A stretch of 64,000 bases of DNA. It comes from Carnobacterium mobile DSM 4848 (GTDB lineage: Bacteria > Bacillota > Bacilli > Lactobacillales > Carnobacteriaceae). The DNA lies in assembly GCF_000744825.1 (NCBI RefSeq), contig NZ_JQMR01000001.1, forward strand, positions 2,217,501 through 2,281,500. Direction: 5' to 3'. A program made the position numbers and the translations under genes. The notes under the pieces are model-generated. The model had not been told where the DNA came from, made no database searches, and saw nothing but the letters and a program-made list of their open reading frames with translations. Positions 9,439-18,054 of this stretch are shown here, piece by piece. Numbering within the stretch: the first letter of the stretch is position 1; the number at the start of each line of letters is the position of its first letter.

Positions 9439-10508
9439 AACGGCTGACAATCTTAATTTTTGCTATTTTAATGGTGAGTGCAGGTTTGTATTTCTCGGTT
9501 CACCAATTAAGTAAGTCGAAAGGTATTACGACAGAAAACACACTCAATTTATACAATTGGGGTGACTATATTGATCCTAGCTTAATCACAGAATTTGAAA
9601 AAGAAACGAACTATCGTGTATCTTATGAAACGTTTGATTCCAATGAAGCTATGTACACAAAGATAGAACAAGGTGGAACAGCTTATGACTTAGCTGTTCC
9701 CAGTGAGTATATGATTCAGCGAATGATGAAAGAAAACTTATTGATTAAATTGGATCACAAAAAAATCAAAGGACTAGAAAATATTGATGAACCCTTTTTA
9801 GATTTATCATTTGATCCTGGCAATAATTATTCTATTCCCTATTTTTGGGGAACTTTAGGCATCATTTACAATGATAAGTTTGTTTCGAAAGAGGACATTC
9901 AGCATTGGGATGATTTATGGCAGCCTAAGTTACGGAATAATGTGATGTTGATAGACGGTGCTAGAGAGGTATTAGGGTTGTCATTGAACAGCTTAGGGTA
10001 CTCATTGAATACAAAAAACACATCTGAGTTGTCAGCAGCAGCAGAAAAACTGGATAGTTTGACACCTAATGTTAAAGCGATCGTAGCAGATGAGATTAAG
10101 ATGTATATGATCCAAGAAGAAAGCTCCGTTGCGGTAACTTTTTCAGGTGAAGCAGCCGAAATGCTGTCTGAAAATGAGCATTTGCATTATGTGATTCCAG
10201 AAGAAGGATCAAATCTTTGGTTCGATAATTTTGTTATTCCTAAAACTGCTAAAAACACCGAAGCAGCATATGCATTTATTAACTTTATGCTGGAGCCTGA
10301 ACATGCAGCACAAAACGCTGAATACATCGGCTACTCAACACCCAATAAAGCGGCCACGAAAATCTTACCAGCTGAAATAACAGAAGATAAGCAATTTTAT
10401 CCTGATTCTAAGACGATAGAAAATTTAGAAGTGTATGAAGATTTAGGCAAACAATATATTGGACGCTACAATGATTTATTTTTGGAATTTAAAATGCATC
10501 GAAAATAG
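9435..10508 (+). CDS. potD: Spermidine/putrescine-binding protein PotD, membrane anchored
   Basis: A 357-residue extracellular solute-binding protein. The polyamine-binding fold begins with LNLYNWGDYIDPSLI and includes the conserved FDSNEAMYTKIEQGG, SIPYFWGTLGI and LWFDNFVIPKTA segments. The N-terminus has one hydrophobic helix (about residues 4-24) but no lipobox cysteine, so it looks like a signal anchor rather than a lipoprotein. The streptococcal PotD I recall also lacks the Cys, so this is probably a lineage trait. The operon ends here with a terminator. Confidence 0.94.
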   Translation: MKRLTILIFAILMVSAGLYFSVHQLSKSKGITTENTLNLYNWGDYIDPSLITEFEKETNYRVSYETFDSNEAMYTKIEQGGTAYDLAVPSEYMIQRMMKENLLIKLDHKKIKGLENIDEPFLDLSFDPGNNYSIPYFWGTLGIIYNDKFVSKEDIQHWDDLWQPKLRNNVMLIDGAREVLGLSLNSLGYSLNTKNTSELSAAAEKLDSLTPNVKAIVADEIKMYMIQEESSVAVTFSGEAAEMLSENEHLHYVIPEEGSNLWFDNFVIPKTAKNTEAAYAFINFMLEPEHAAQNAEYIGYSTPNKAATKILPAEITEDKQFYPDSKTIENLEVYEDLGKQYIGRYNDLFLEFKMHRK

Positions 10509-10519
10509 AAACCTAACTG

Positions 10520-10560
10520 TAAGTAAAGCTGGTTTTTTAAAAGCCGGCTTTGCTTATTTT
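10520..10560 (+). terminator. Rho-independent terminator after potD
   Basis: TAAGTAAAGCTGGTT pairs with AGCCGGCTTTGCTTA (two G-U pairs), followed by TTTTTTA. Confidence 0.8.
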
Positions 10561-10755
10561 TTATGATTGATCAGCTAAAGGAAGATTCTGTTTAAAATAC
10601 TTGTTTTTACACAAAAAATAGTAGATTATGGTACAATAGCTCTTGACGGTTAGTTGATTAAGTACGTTATTTTAATCAGAAAAAAAGATAAAAAACACTT
10701 TTAAATCATTTGAAAACAATGAGTTGAAAATATTGAGAGAAGTAAGGGTGGAACA

Positions 10756-11214
10756 ATGATAAACGAATCGGTAGAAGAGTTATGGGGAAACTTTAAACTT
10801 CAGAATCCCAACTTACCAGATCATTATGAATTTTTAACATTCGGCCAGACTGAATCAGCAGCTAACAAATCTGCTGCATTAGTATTGGAAGGGTTGAAAA
10901 CGGCAAAAACAACACTATTATTGGAATACCAAGAAGAAAAAAAATCCATACCCACAAAAGGAGACTATGCCATTATTTTGGATGGACGTCATCAAGCGAT
11001 CGGAGTCGTCCAAATATTAAAAGTCAGGATCATCCCTTTCGATGAAGTCACAGACGAGATCGCGTATGAAGAAGGGGAAGGCGACCGTACTTTGTCAACA
11101 TGGCGTGAGTTTTACCAACTCTATTTTCAGCAGCAATGCAAAGCAAACCAACACTCTTTTTCTACAAAAATAGAAGTCGTTTGTATTCAATTTGAGTTAG
11201 TCTATGCTGCTTAA
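10756..11214 (+). CDS. ASCH domain-containing protein
   Basis: A 152-residue protein with an ASCH beta-barrel. Features are KTAKTTLLLEY near residue 50, KGDYAIILDGRHQAIGVVQI near 75-95 and EEGEGDRTLSTWREFYQLYF near 108-127, the usual order in this family. ASCH proteins are predicted RNA-binding, and one branch hydrolyses N4-acetylcytidine; which branch this belongs to cannot be settled here. It lies alone, 55 bases before rpiA. Its start has an AAGGGTGG site. Confidence 0.85.
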   Translation: MINESVEELWGNFKLQNPNLPDHYEFLTFGQTESAANKSAALVLEGLKTAKTTLLLEYQEEKKSIPTKGDYAIILDGRHQAIGVVQILKVRIIPFDEVTDEIAYEEGEGDRTLSTWREFYQLYFQQQCKANQHSFSTKIEVVCIQFELVYAA

Positions 11215-11268
11215 AATAACAGGTTATCACTAAAACAGGTGAAAAAAGATAAAAGGAGCGAGAGCAGG

Positions 11269-11940
11269 ATGAACAGCAAACAAATGGTTGGAGAAAAAGC
11301 AGCAGAATACGTGGAAGACGGTATGATCGTAGGACTAGGAACAGGTTCAACTGCTTATTATTTAGTCGAAGCTCTTGGCAGACGGGTGAGAGCAGGATTA
11401 CGGATAGTGGGAGTGACCACCTCCTCACGAACAAAAGCACAAGCAGAAGCAGTCGGTATACCTTTAGCCGACCTAAATGATGTGATGCAAATCGATTTGA
11501 CCATTGATGGCGCAGATGAAATCAGTAAAGATTTCCAAGGCATTAAAGGAGGCGGCGGTGCACTGCTCTTTGAAAAAATGGTAGCCGATCATTCAAAACA
11601 AGTCATTTGGATCGTAGATGACAGTAAAATGGTACAAAAACTAGGGGAATTCCCACTGCCCGTTGAAGTAGTTTCTTTTGGTCATCAACAATTGATTCGC
11701 TTATTTGAAGCAAAAGGCTATCACCCTCAGCTTCGTTTAGGGAATGAGGGGCAGCCGTATGTGACGGATGGGGGACACTACATTATTGATTTGCATTTAA
11801 AGGTAATCGAACATCCGCAAAAGCTAGCTGCATGGCTAGATGGTTTAACCGGTGTGGTAGAGCATGGTTTATTTTTGGACCAAGTGAATACTGTGATCAT
11901 TGGCCATGAAAATGGAATCGAAGAAGTGTCAGCTCGATAA
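11269..11940 (+). CDS. rpiA: Ribose-5-phosphate isomerase A
   Basis: A 223-residue RpiA that interconverts ribose-5-phosphate and ribulose-5-phosphate in the pentose phosphate pathway. Motifs are the phosphate-binding GLGTGSTAYYLVEALG (about residue 24), DGADEIS (about 82) and KGGGGALLFEKMVA (about 93) with the catalytic Lys. ATG 11269 has an AAAGGAG site 10 bases upstream; an earlier GTG would add residues without family match. Its position before a nucleoside phosphorylase fits ribose salvage. Confidence 0.95.
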   Translation: MNSKQMVGEKAAEYVEDGMIVGLGTGSTAYYLVEALGRRVRAGLRIVGVTTSSRTKAQAEAVGIPLADLNDVMQIDLTIDGADEISKDFQGIKGGGGALLFEKMVADHSKQVIWIVDDSKMVQKLGEFPLPVEVVSFGHQQLIRLFEAKGYHPQLRLGNEGQPYVTDGGHYIIDLHLKVIEHPQKLAAWLDGLTGVVEHGLFLDQVNTVIIGHENGIEEVSAR

Positions 11941-12064
11941 TAAAAACCTTGAAGCAGCTAGAATAGGGACAGATGAGAATTCTAAATTTTTGATTAATGA
12001 AACCGTTATCAGTCAAAGGTATGTTAAAATGAAACAATAGCGAACGTAAAGGAGATTAGAAGAT

Positions 12065-13366
12065 ATGCGTATAGTTGATTTAATTGCCAAAAAACAACAT
12101 GGAGAAGCTTTGAAAACAGAAGAAATTAAATTTATGGTTCAAGGATTTACTACTGGGGAAATACCGGATTATCAAATGAGTGCCATGTTGATGGCGATTT
12201 ACTTTAAAGGTATGAATGACCAAGAACGCAGTGATTTAACCATGAGCATGGTAGAATCAGGAGAAACGATTGATTTATCGGCTATTCATGGTGTGAAAGT
12301 AGATAAACATTCTACTGGAGGAGTAGGAGATACCACAACTTTAGTTTTGGCTCCATTAGTGGCGAGTTTAGGGGTTCCTATTGCAAAAATGAGCGGACGC
12401 GGTTTGGGACATACTGGCGGAACCATTGATAAATTAGAAGCCATTCCAGGTTTCCATGTTGAATTGTCGCAAGAAGATTTTATCGAATTAGTCAATAAAA
12501 ATAAAGTCGCAGTTGTGGGACAATCGGGCAATTTAACACCAGCAGACAAAAAATTATATGCTTTACGCGATGTCACTGGAACTGTTGAATCTATTCCTTT
12601 AATAGCCAGTTCCATTATGAGCAAAAAAATTGCTGCCGGGGCAGATGCCATTGTTTTAGATGTGAAGACCGGGGCAGGAGCCTTTATGAAAAATGACGAA
12701 GATGCTCGTGAATTAGCACATGCCATGGTGAAAATCGGCAATATGGTAGGCCGTAATACTATGGCTGTTATTTCTGATATGAGCCAGCCCTTAGGATACG
12801 CTATCGGCAATGCCTTAGAAGTTAAAGAAGCTATTGATACATTAAACGGACATGGGCCTGCTGATTTAGTAGAACTTTGTTTAACATTAGGCAGTCAGAT
12901 GGTCCATTTGGCTGGAATCGGTAATGACTTGGCAGAAGCCAGAGATTTATTGGAAGAAAACTTGCATAATGGAAAAGCCTTAGAAAAATTTAAAGTCTTT
13001 GCAGCTTCCCAAGGCGGAGATACTGCCGTAATCGATTATCCGGAACAACTGCCGCAAGCAGCCTATCAAATAGAAGTGAAAGCAGCAAGAGATGGGGTAG
13101 TTTCTGGAATCGTAGCTGATGAATTAGGCATAGCTGCCATGATGTTAGGTGCGGGACGGGCAACTAAAGAAAGTAAAATTGATTTAGCCGTTGGGTTAAT
13201 GTTGAATAAAAAAGTTGGCGATGCAGTCAAACAAGGCGAGTCCTTGGTAACGATTCACAGTAACCAAACAGATAATTCAGCCGTAGAAGCTAAAATCAAA
13301 AACAGTATCACGATATCGGATGACGCTCAGCCGCTGCCATTGATTCATGAAGTGATTACAGACTAA
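12065..13366 (+). CDS. pdp: Pyrimidine-nucleoside phosphorylase
   Basis: A 433-residue enzyme that phosphorolyses uridine, deoxyuridine and thymidine to the base and (deoxy)ribose-1-phosphate. Visible are [20 protein letters not shown] (about residue 80), [16 protein letters not shown] (about 110) and the signature [20 protein letters not shown] (about 164-183). Length and motif order match bacterial Pdp/thymidine phosphorylase. The start has an AAAGGAG site. It lies 124 bases downstream of rpiA, which fits use of nucleoside-derived ribose. Confidence 0.95.
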   Translation: MRIVDLIAKKQHGEALKTEEIKFMVQGFTTGEIPDYQMSAMLMAIYFKGMNDQERSDLTMSMVESGETIDLSAIHGVKVDKHSTGGVGDTTTLVLAPLVASLGVPIAKMSGRGLGHTGGTIDKLEAIPGFHVELSQEDFIELVNKNKVAVVGQSGNLTPADKKLYALRDVTGTVESIPLIASSIMSKKIAAGADAIVLDVKTGAGAFMKNDEDARELAHAMVKIGNMVGRNTMAVISDMSQPLGYAIGNALEVKEAIDTLNGHGPADLVELCLTLGSQMVHLAGIGNDLAEARDLLEENLHNGKALEKFKVFAASQGGDTAVIDYPEQLPQAAYQIEVKAARDGVVSGIVADELGIAAMMLGAGRATKESKIDLAVGLMLNKKVGDAVKQGESLVTIHSNQTDNSAVEAKIKNSITISDDAQPLPLIHEVITD

Positions 13367-13460
13367 AATAGGTAAAAGGCTGTTTAAGGGAACGTTGAAT
13401 TAGCTTATTTTAGCAATAAAGTGTTGTAACACCATAAAAAGTATTTTTGTGTTTTGCATT

Positions 13461-13661
13461 GGACAAATATAAAGAAAAACTCTTTAGTTTGTCTATTTCA
13501 AGTTGAAAACGGACGAATCGATGGTTACTTTCTAACGATTCGTCCGTTTTGATTCAGTTTTGGACAAACAGAGATAAAATGGTTCAGACTTGTCTATTTT
13601 CCTTCAAAAGGGGACCATTTTGAAGGAAATAACTTAAACTTGTCCATTTTTTGAATGAAGC
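13461..13661. repeat. Tandem array of four ~50-bp hairpin units (GGACAAA...TTTGTCY family)
   Basis: Units begin with GGAC at 13461, 13511, 13562 and 13612 (spacing 50, 51, 50). Each has its complementary GTC[C/T] arm ending 33-34 bases after unit start: GGACAAA/TTTGTCT, GGACGAATCG/CGATTCGTCC (15-bp stem at 13506-13520/13536-13550), GGACAA/TTGTCT and GGAC/GTCC. An extra CCTTCAAAA/TTTTGAAGG stem spans 13601-13626. No coding frame or ribosome site is present. The 400-nt gap around it holds nothing else apart from the terminator at its right end. Confidence 0.75.
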
Positions 13662-13727
13662 ACTTTAATTTTCCCCACGGCAATGGTTTTGTTCAACAAG
13701 GAGAACCAATCAAAGACACTGAAAAAT

Positions 13728-13771
13728 AAATCAGAGACAAATTAGAAAAAAATTCTATTTATCTCTGGTTT
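13728..13771. terminator. Bidirectional terminator
   Basis: AAATCAGAGACAAAT pairs with ATTTATCTCTGGTTT (one mismatch, one G-U) with T-rich flanks on both strands. On the minus strand it ends the small membrane protein gene, overlapping its stop codon. Confidence 0.7.
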
Positions 13772-13988
13772 ATTTTTTTTGATTTTGTTCCGGATCTGCA
13801 AATAAATAGCGAAAGAACAACACGACAATAATGAAAACCCCTAGAACTAAAATACTGCTCATTAAAACGTGTAAATAAGACCAGAAACCTCCATTAGAAA
13901 TCAATGCTCTTAGTCCTGAAGAAAAGAAATAACCGAGAAAATAAAAAATACTGATAAAAAAACTGCTGTAGACAACTCTTTTTAACAT
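13770..13988 (-). CDS. Small membrane protein, unknown function
   Basis: A 72-residue protein with two clear hydrophobic segments (about residues 5-25 and 37-62) and a charged C-terminus DPEQNQKK. I do not recognise a family. It is likely real: it has a GCGGGAG ribosome binding site, a good promoter (see 14024-14051) and its own terminator. It is transcribed alone, divergently from azlC. Confidence 0.7.
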   Translation of the reverse strand: MLKRVVYSSFFISIFYFLGYFFSSGLRALISNGGFWSYLHVLMSSILVLGVFIIVVLFFRYLFADPEQNQKK

Positions 13989-14023
13989 AAAACTCCCGCT
14001 TTCAAAAAGTAATGGTTACTCTT

Positions 14024-14051
14024 ATTATACTGAATCGTTTTATTAAGACAA
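14024..14051 (-). promoter_or_regulatory. Promoter of the 72-residue membrane protein gene
   Basis: On the minus strand: TTGTCT (14046-14051), 16-bp spacer, perfect TATAAT (14024-14029), 36 bases before the start codon. Confidence 0.75.
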
Positions 14052-14106
14052 TTTATTTTGTTAATAGAACAATGAAATTAGAATGAAAAAGCAGTGTGAA
14101 GCATGC

Positions 14107-14112
14107 TATACT
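14107..14112 (+). promoter_or_regulatory. Extended -10 element before azlC
   Basis: TGCTATACT gives an extended -10 (TGN plus TATACT). No good -35 is seen, which is normal for extended -10 promoters. Confidence 0.5.
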
Positions 14113-14147
14113 TATTTTTACAGTTTTAGTTTGAAAGGAGTGTACAT

Positions 14148-14858
14148 ATGAAAGTACAAGATTGGCGAGCAGGGTTTAAAGTAATATATCCTGTCTTGCT
14201 TGGCTATATACCTTTAGGTTTAGCTTGCGGTATGCTGCTGCATGATGCTGGGTTTAGTACACTAGCTATTTTACTAATGAGTTTATTGGTTTTTGCTGGG
14301 GCCAGCCAATTTATGGCAGCTTCAATGGTGGCTATGGGAGCTACGACGCCGGCAATCATTATAATGGTTTTTTTCTTAAACTTACGCCATTCATTGATGA
14401 GCTCAAGCATGTCCAATCGTGTCAAGAAAAGCTCTATTCCATTTATCCTGCTTTTTAGTCACACATTAGCCGACGAAGCTTACGCAGTAAATTATAATCA
14501 ATTTCAGAACCATGAGTGGTCAGAACAAAAAGCATTGGCTGCTAATTTGCTAGCTTATCTGACATGGTGTATCAGCACCGCTATAGGCGGAGTACTTGGC
14601 AGTGCACTGGTTGTTAACACCGTTATCATGAATTATATTTTAATTTCGATGTTTATTTATTTATTAGTCAGTCAGTTTGTTTCCAAGGTAGTGGTCTTTG
14701 TCGGTTTGTTTTCTGGCGTACTATCCGTCATTTTGATGCTTTTGTTAAAGCATAATATTGCACTTGTTATTGCAGCTATTTTAGCTTCTTTTGTTGGTTA
14801 TTTTATTGAAGACTATTTAGCTAAAAAGAAAATTAAAGGCGGTGAATGGATAAAGTGA
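14148..14858 (+). CDS. azlC: AzlC family branched-chain amino acid exporter, large subunit
   Basis: A 236-residue membrane protein with the family-typical start (GFKVIYPVLLGYIPLGLACG), FAGASQFMA near residue 50 and NLRHSLMSSSM near 78, with about six transmembrane segments. AzlC and AzlD together export branched-chain amino acids and analogues. The GAAAGGAGTG site fixes the start. Its last codons overlap the start of azlD by 13 bases, so the pair is coupled. Confidence 0.92.
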   Translation: MKVQDWRAGFKVIYPVLLGYIPLGLACGMLLHDAGFSTLAILLMSLLVFAGASQFMAASMVAMGATTPAIIIMVFFLNLRHSLMSSSMSNRVKKSSIPFILLFSHTLADEAYAVNYNQFQNHEWSEQKALAANLLAYLTWCISTAIGGVLGSALVVNTVIMNYILISMFIYLLVSQFVSKVVVFVGLFSGVLSVILMLLLKHNIALVIAAILASFVGYFIEDYLAKKKIKGGEWIK

Positions 14859-15178
14859 CACAAAACCTATGGCTGCTGATTATTGGTATGGCTATTGTGA
14901 CTTATTTGCCTCGTATGCTTCCAATGTTGGTGTTAAGCAAACGAACAATTCCAGAAAAACTGGCAAAATGGATGTCTTTTATTCCTGTCTCTATTTTTGC
15001 GGCTTTGATTTTTTCAGATGTTTTCTTTTGGGAAGGCCGTTTAAATCCAAATCCATTAATCAATGTTAAATTATTGCCTTCATTAGTTGTTTTTATTTTT
15101 GCCTACTATACAAAAAATTTATTTTGGTCAATGGTCTTTGGCGTATTGAGTATTACATTGATGGTTTATTTTTTTTAA
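14846..15178 (+). CDS. azlD: AzlD family branched-chain amino acid exporter, small subunit
   Basis: A 110-residue membrane protein with four hydrophobic segments. The AzlD motif TYLPRMLPML is near residue 19, followed by PVSIFAALIF. It is the small partner of AzlC. The start lies inside the azlC end, preceded by GGCGGTG, and no terminator separates them. Confidence 0.92.
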   Translation: MDKVTQNLWLLIIGMAIVTYLPRMLPMLVLSKRTIPEKLAKWMSFIPVSIFAALIFSDVFFWEGRLNPNPLINVKLLPSLVVFIFAYYTKNLFWSMVFGVLSITLMVYFF

Positions 15179-15301
15179 TAAGGGACGTTTAATTGTTTTA
15201 TCTCTAATGTCTCGCGGTGGCTTATCTCTCTTTCAACTAAGAAACATGGTATAATCAGTTATGGAAAAATAATCATTGAGAATAGGCAGGGGAAGAAAAG
15301 C

Positions 15302-15838
15302 ATGACTGAATCAAAAGAACGTAAAATAAAAAGATGCATTGAATCAAGAGTAGTTCAGACCCATCGAGTCCTACCATCTGATTTAAATCATCATCAAACC
15401 TTATTCGGGGGAAATTTGATGAGTTTGATCGACAATACAGCGTCTATTTCAGCTGCCCGGCATTCACGAGGCGTAACCGTGACGGCTTCTATGGATTCAT
15501 TAGATTTTTTACATCCTATTTACAGCAATCATTCTGTTTGTATTGAAAGTTATGTTTCAGGAGTTGGAAAATCATCTATGGAAGTTTTTTGCAAAATCAT
15601 GGGAGAAGATTTAATGACCGGTAAACGCTATTTAGCGGCTACGAGCTTTAGTACATTTGTTTCTACCAAGACTAAAGAACAGGGGGATGTCATTGTCCCA
15701 TTAGTTGAACCCACAACGGAAGAAGAACGTTTAGTCTGTGAAGGATATCAGAAGCGGCGTGAAAAGCGAATTATCAATCGTGAGTTTAACGAACGATTTG
15801 CCAATGCTATTTCTTATGCTGCTCCTTGGGAAGCATAG
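15302..15838 (+). CDS. Acyl-CoA thioesterase, hotdog fold (YkhA-like)
   Basis: A 178-residue hotdog-fold protein with the 4HBT-type sequence LNHHQTLFGGNLMSLIDNTA (residues ~28-47), whose Asp and Asn lie at the usual active-site position, followed by the DFLHPIYSNHSV strand. It hydrolyses acyl-CoA; specificity is not readable. A TATAAT at 15250-15255 with no convincing -35 is the likely promoter, and the site AGGGGAAG precedes the ATG. A GNAT gene follows 42 bases later in the same direction. Confidence 0.88.
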   Translation: MTESKERKIKRCIESRVVQTHRVLPSDLNHHQTLFGGNLMSLIDNTASISAARHSRGVTVTASMDSLDFLHPIYSNHSVCIESYVSGVGKSSMEVFCKIMGEDLMTGKRYLAATSFSTFVSTKTKEQGDVIVPLVEPTTEEERLVCEGYQKRREKRIINREFNERFANAISYAAPWEA

Positions 15839-15880
15839 GTATTTTAAGTAAAAAGCAGAATTTTAATTGGAGGGGTAATA

Positions 15881-16711
15881 TTGATTTATAAATGTACTGA
15901 AAGCCACCGAGAATTAGTACTTGATTTTTTGTCTACAGACCCGATATTGAATTTGTTTGTTATTGGCGATATTGAAACATATGGATTTGATTCACTGGAT
16001 CAAGACGTTTGGGCTTATACTGACGAAGAAGAGCAAATCACGGGTGTTCTATTGCGTTATAAAGAAAATGCGATTCCTGTTCATGGTACACAATTTACTG
16101 ATTTTGAAACTTTTTTACCGTTGCTTCAAAGTTTAGAGGAAGTACGAGTAATCAGTGGAGAAAAATCAACGATTGATCAGTACATTGACTATTTCCCTGA
16201 TTTAGAAGCAACGGAGACTGATTTATCTATCTGTTCAGAGTTAACAACAGAAGCTGATGCCATTTATTCTGTGGAAAAATTAAAAAAAGAAGATATTTCA
16301 TCCTATTTGACCTTGCAAAAAGCGTGCTTTAAAAAAGAAAGCGAATCGGAAATGACATTATCTGACATGTTAAATAATGAAACCGTCTTGATACATGTGA
16401 TTAAAAATGAATCAGGAGAAATTGTTTCTGCTGGAAGATTGGCTGTAGAGAGTGCAGCAGCCGGTATGATTATTGGGGTAGGTACAGTAGAAACTGAGCG
16501 AGGAAAGGGATACGCTTCAGCTGTGGTAGCTTCGCTTGCCCAAGTATGCCTAGCAAAAGGAAAGAAAGCTTGTTTATTTTATCATGACCCTAAAGCTGGC
16601 AGTCTATATCATCGTCTAGGCTTTCAAGATACTGGAGAAGTTTGGAGTATGTTAAAACCAAAAGAAGAAAAAGCTAAAAAAAACTTTTTTGAAGAACTAG
16701 CAACAGAATAG
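15881..16711 (+). CDS. GNAT-family N-acetyltransferase with TTG start
   Basis: A 276-residue protein whose C-terminal half is a GNAT domain: the acetyl-CoA loop GVGTVETERGKGYASAVVAS lies near residues 203-222 and FYHDPKAGSLYHRLGF near 236-251. The N-terminal half resembles the N-terminal extension of GNAT/FeeM-type proteins and begins LVLDFLSTDPILNLFVIGDIE. The start is TTG with a GGAGGGG site at the right distance. The acceptor substrate is unknown. It probably shares a transcript with the thioesterase. Confidence 0.82.
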   Translation: MIYKCTESHRELVLDFLSTDPILNLFVIGDIETYGFDSLDQDVWAYTDEEEQITGVLLRYKENAIPVHGTQFTDFETFLPLLQSLEEVRVISGEKSTIDQYIDYFPDLEATETDLSICSELTTEADAIYSVEKLKKEDISSYLTLQKACFKKESESEMTLSDMLNNETVLIHVIKNESGEIVSAGRLAVESAAAGMIIGVGTVETERGKGYASAVVASLAQVCLAKGKKACLFYHDPKAGSLYHRLGFQDTGEVWSMLKPKEEKAKKNFFEELATE

Positions 16712-16731
16712 TTTAGCTCTTGTTTATAAAT

Positions 16732-16778
16732 AAAAAATGAGCACCGATTATTGAACTAAAATCGGTGCTCATTTTTTA
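16732..16778. terminator. Bidirectional Rho-independent terminator
   Basis: AAAAATGAGCACCGAT / ATCGGTGCTCATTTTT perfect stem, 12-nt loop, T tracts on both strands. It separates the plus-strand GNAT gene from the minus-strand mevalonate operon. Confidence 0.92.
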
Positions 16779-16793
16779 TTTTAGTTAGTCTTT

Positions 16794-17861
16794 TTAAACA
16801 CGCGTTGAACGAGAAGCAAAATACTCCGAGTCTATCTCGCGGGCTTGGCACCAATCTTTTACATTACCTGTTAAAATCAAATCAGTCTGCTGCAAGTCTT
16901 GCAGTGTTTTTTTTCCGAGTAAGGTCATGATTGTTTTGAGATTTTCTTTCCAATCATTTACTTGACGAATGGTTTCATCGACACCATCTTTGATGATTAA
17001 ATGTAAAAGTAATCCAGAAATCCCAACGGACTTTGCCCCTAAAGAAAGGGATTTGATTATATCTAAAGGATGACGGATTCCGCCAGAAGCTAAGAAATCG
17101 ATAGAAGATAAATAGGGATGGGCTTCTAATAAAGAAATAACGGTGGATTGTCCCCAATCTTCCAAATAATCTAACTTATTGCTTTTTCGGCGATAATTCT
17201 CGATTTTCGCGAAGTTCGTTCCGCCCATACCGCTAATATCAATAGTTTTTGCTCCGGCAGATAAGAGTAAATCGATCGTTTCTCGGCTCATTCCATAACC
17301 AACTTCTTTGGCAATAACGGGCACATCCACTGCTTCAGTAATACGAGTCAGTTGTGACAGCCAATTTGTAAAATCGCGATCTCCTTCTGGCATGATCAAT
17401 TCTTGCGGGGCATTGATATGCAGTTGTAGAGCATCAGCTTGTAACAACTCAACAGCTCTTTTAGCATTTTCCACTGTCTGGCCAATACCTAGATTAGCAA
17501 AAACAAGACCCGATGGATTAACTTCACGGATAACTGTAAAGCTATCTGCTACTGTAGCATCTTTTAAAGCAGCACTAACAGAACCAGATGCCATTGCGAT
17601 GCCTGTTTCGCGAGCAACTAAGGCTAATTTGTGGTTGATTTTTTTAGTCCACTCGCTGCCGCCCGTCATTGCATTGATATAAAAAGGAAATTCCATTTGG
17701 AAATCAGCAAACGAAGTTGAACAATCTGCATCCTTGACAGCCATTTGTGGAAATGAATGGTGAACATAATGCAGTGCGTCAAAATCAGACGATGAAGATT
17801 CCTGAGAAAATTTCATCGCTAATGAAACGTGTTCGTTTTTTCGATTATTTGCAGGATTCAT
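16794..17861 (-). CDS. fni: Isopentenyl-diphosphate delta-isomerase, type 2 (FMN dependent)
   Basis: A 355-residue TIM-barrel flavoenzyme interconverting IPP and DMAPP, the last step of this mevalonate cluster. Visible are NRKNEHVSLAM at the N-terminus, FYINAMTGGSEWTKKIN, DALQLHINAPQELIMPEGDR (about residue 144), the FMN-binding DISGMGGTNFAKIE (about 212) and SGGIRHPLDIIKSL. ATG 17861 is chosen because AAGGAAGG lies 7 bases upstream; an earlier ATG overlaps that site. It is the distal gene of mvk-mvaD-pmk-fni, separated from pmk by 182 bases holding a repeat. Confidence 0.95.
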   Translation of the reverse strand: MNPANNRKNEHVSLAMKFSQESSSSDFDALHYVHHSFPQMAVKDADCSTSFADFQMEFPFYINAMTGGSEWTKKINHKLALVARETGIAMASGSVSAALKDATVADSFTVIREVNPSGLVFANLGIGQTVENAKRAVELLQADALQLHINAPQELIMPEGDRDFTNWLSQLTRITEAVDVPVIAKEVGYGMSRETIDLLLSAGAKTIDISGMGGTNFAKIENYRRKSNKLDYLEDWGQSTVISLLEAHPYLSSIDFLASGGIRHPLDIIKSLSLGAKSVGISGLLLHLIIKDGVDETIRQVNDWKENLKTIMTLLGKKTLQDLQQTDLILTGNVKDWCQAREIDSEYFASRSTRV

Positions 17862-17917
17862 TCTTATCCTTCCTTTCATATAAGTAGTTTACATTACTTC
17901 GTTCATTCAGGAGTGAA

Positions 17918-18054
17918 CATCTCTTTCAGCTTTTATTATCGGCTAGCTTCAAGAGATACTCCTTCGGAAAATAGACAACCGCCTTTAGAAATGAAACATT
18001 TCTAAGTCGTTTCCTAATTTTCTTTCAAAAGTGGTCATCTCTTTCAGCTTTTAT
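17918..18054. repeat. 19-bp direct repeat flanking a hairpin, duplicating the pmk 3' end
   Basis: CATCTCTTTCAGCTTTTAT occurs exactly at 17918-17936 and 18036-18054. The second copy contains the pmk stop codon and last codons. Between them lie TTAGAAATG-AAA-CATTTCTAA (17985-18005) and GGAAAATAGACAA (17966-17978), the reverse complement of the dispersed motif TTGTCTATTTTCC. The interval holds no gene. Confidence 0.7.

Noticed and set aside
9435-9500. Lipoprotein signal on PotD
   Set aside because: No Cys follows the hydrophobic segment, so a lipobox is absent; treated as a membrane anchor.
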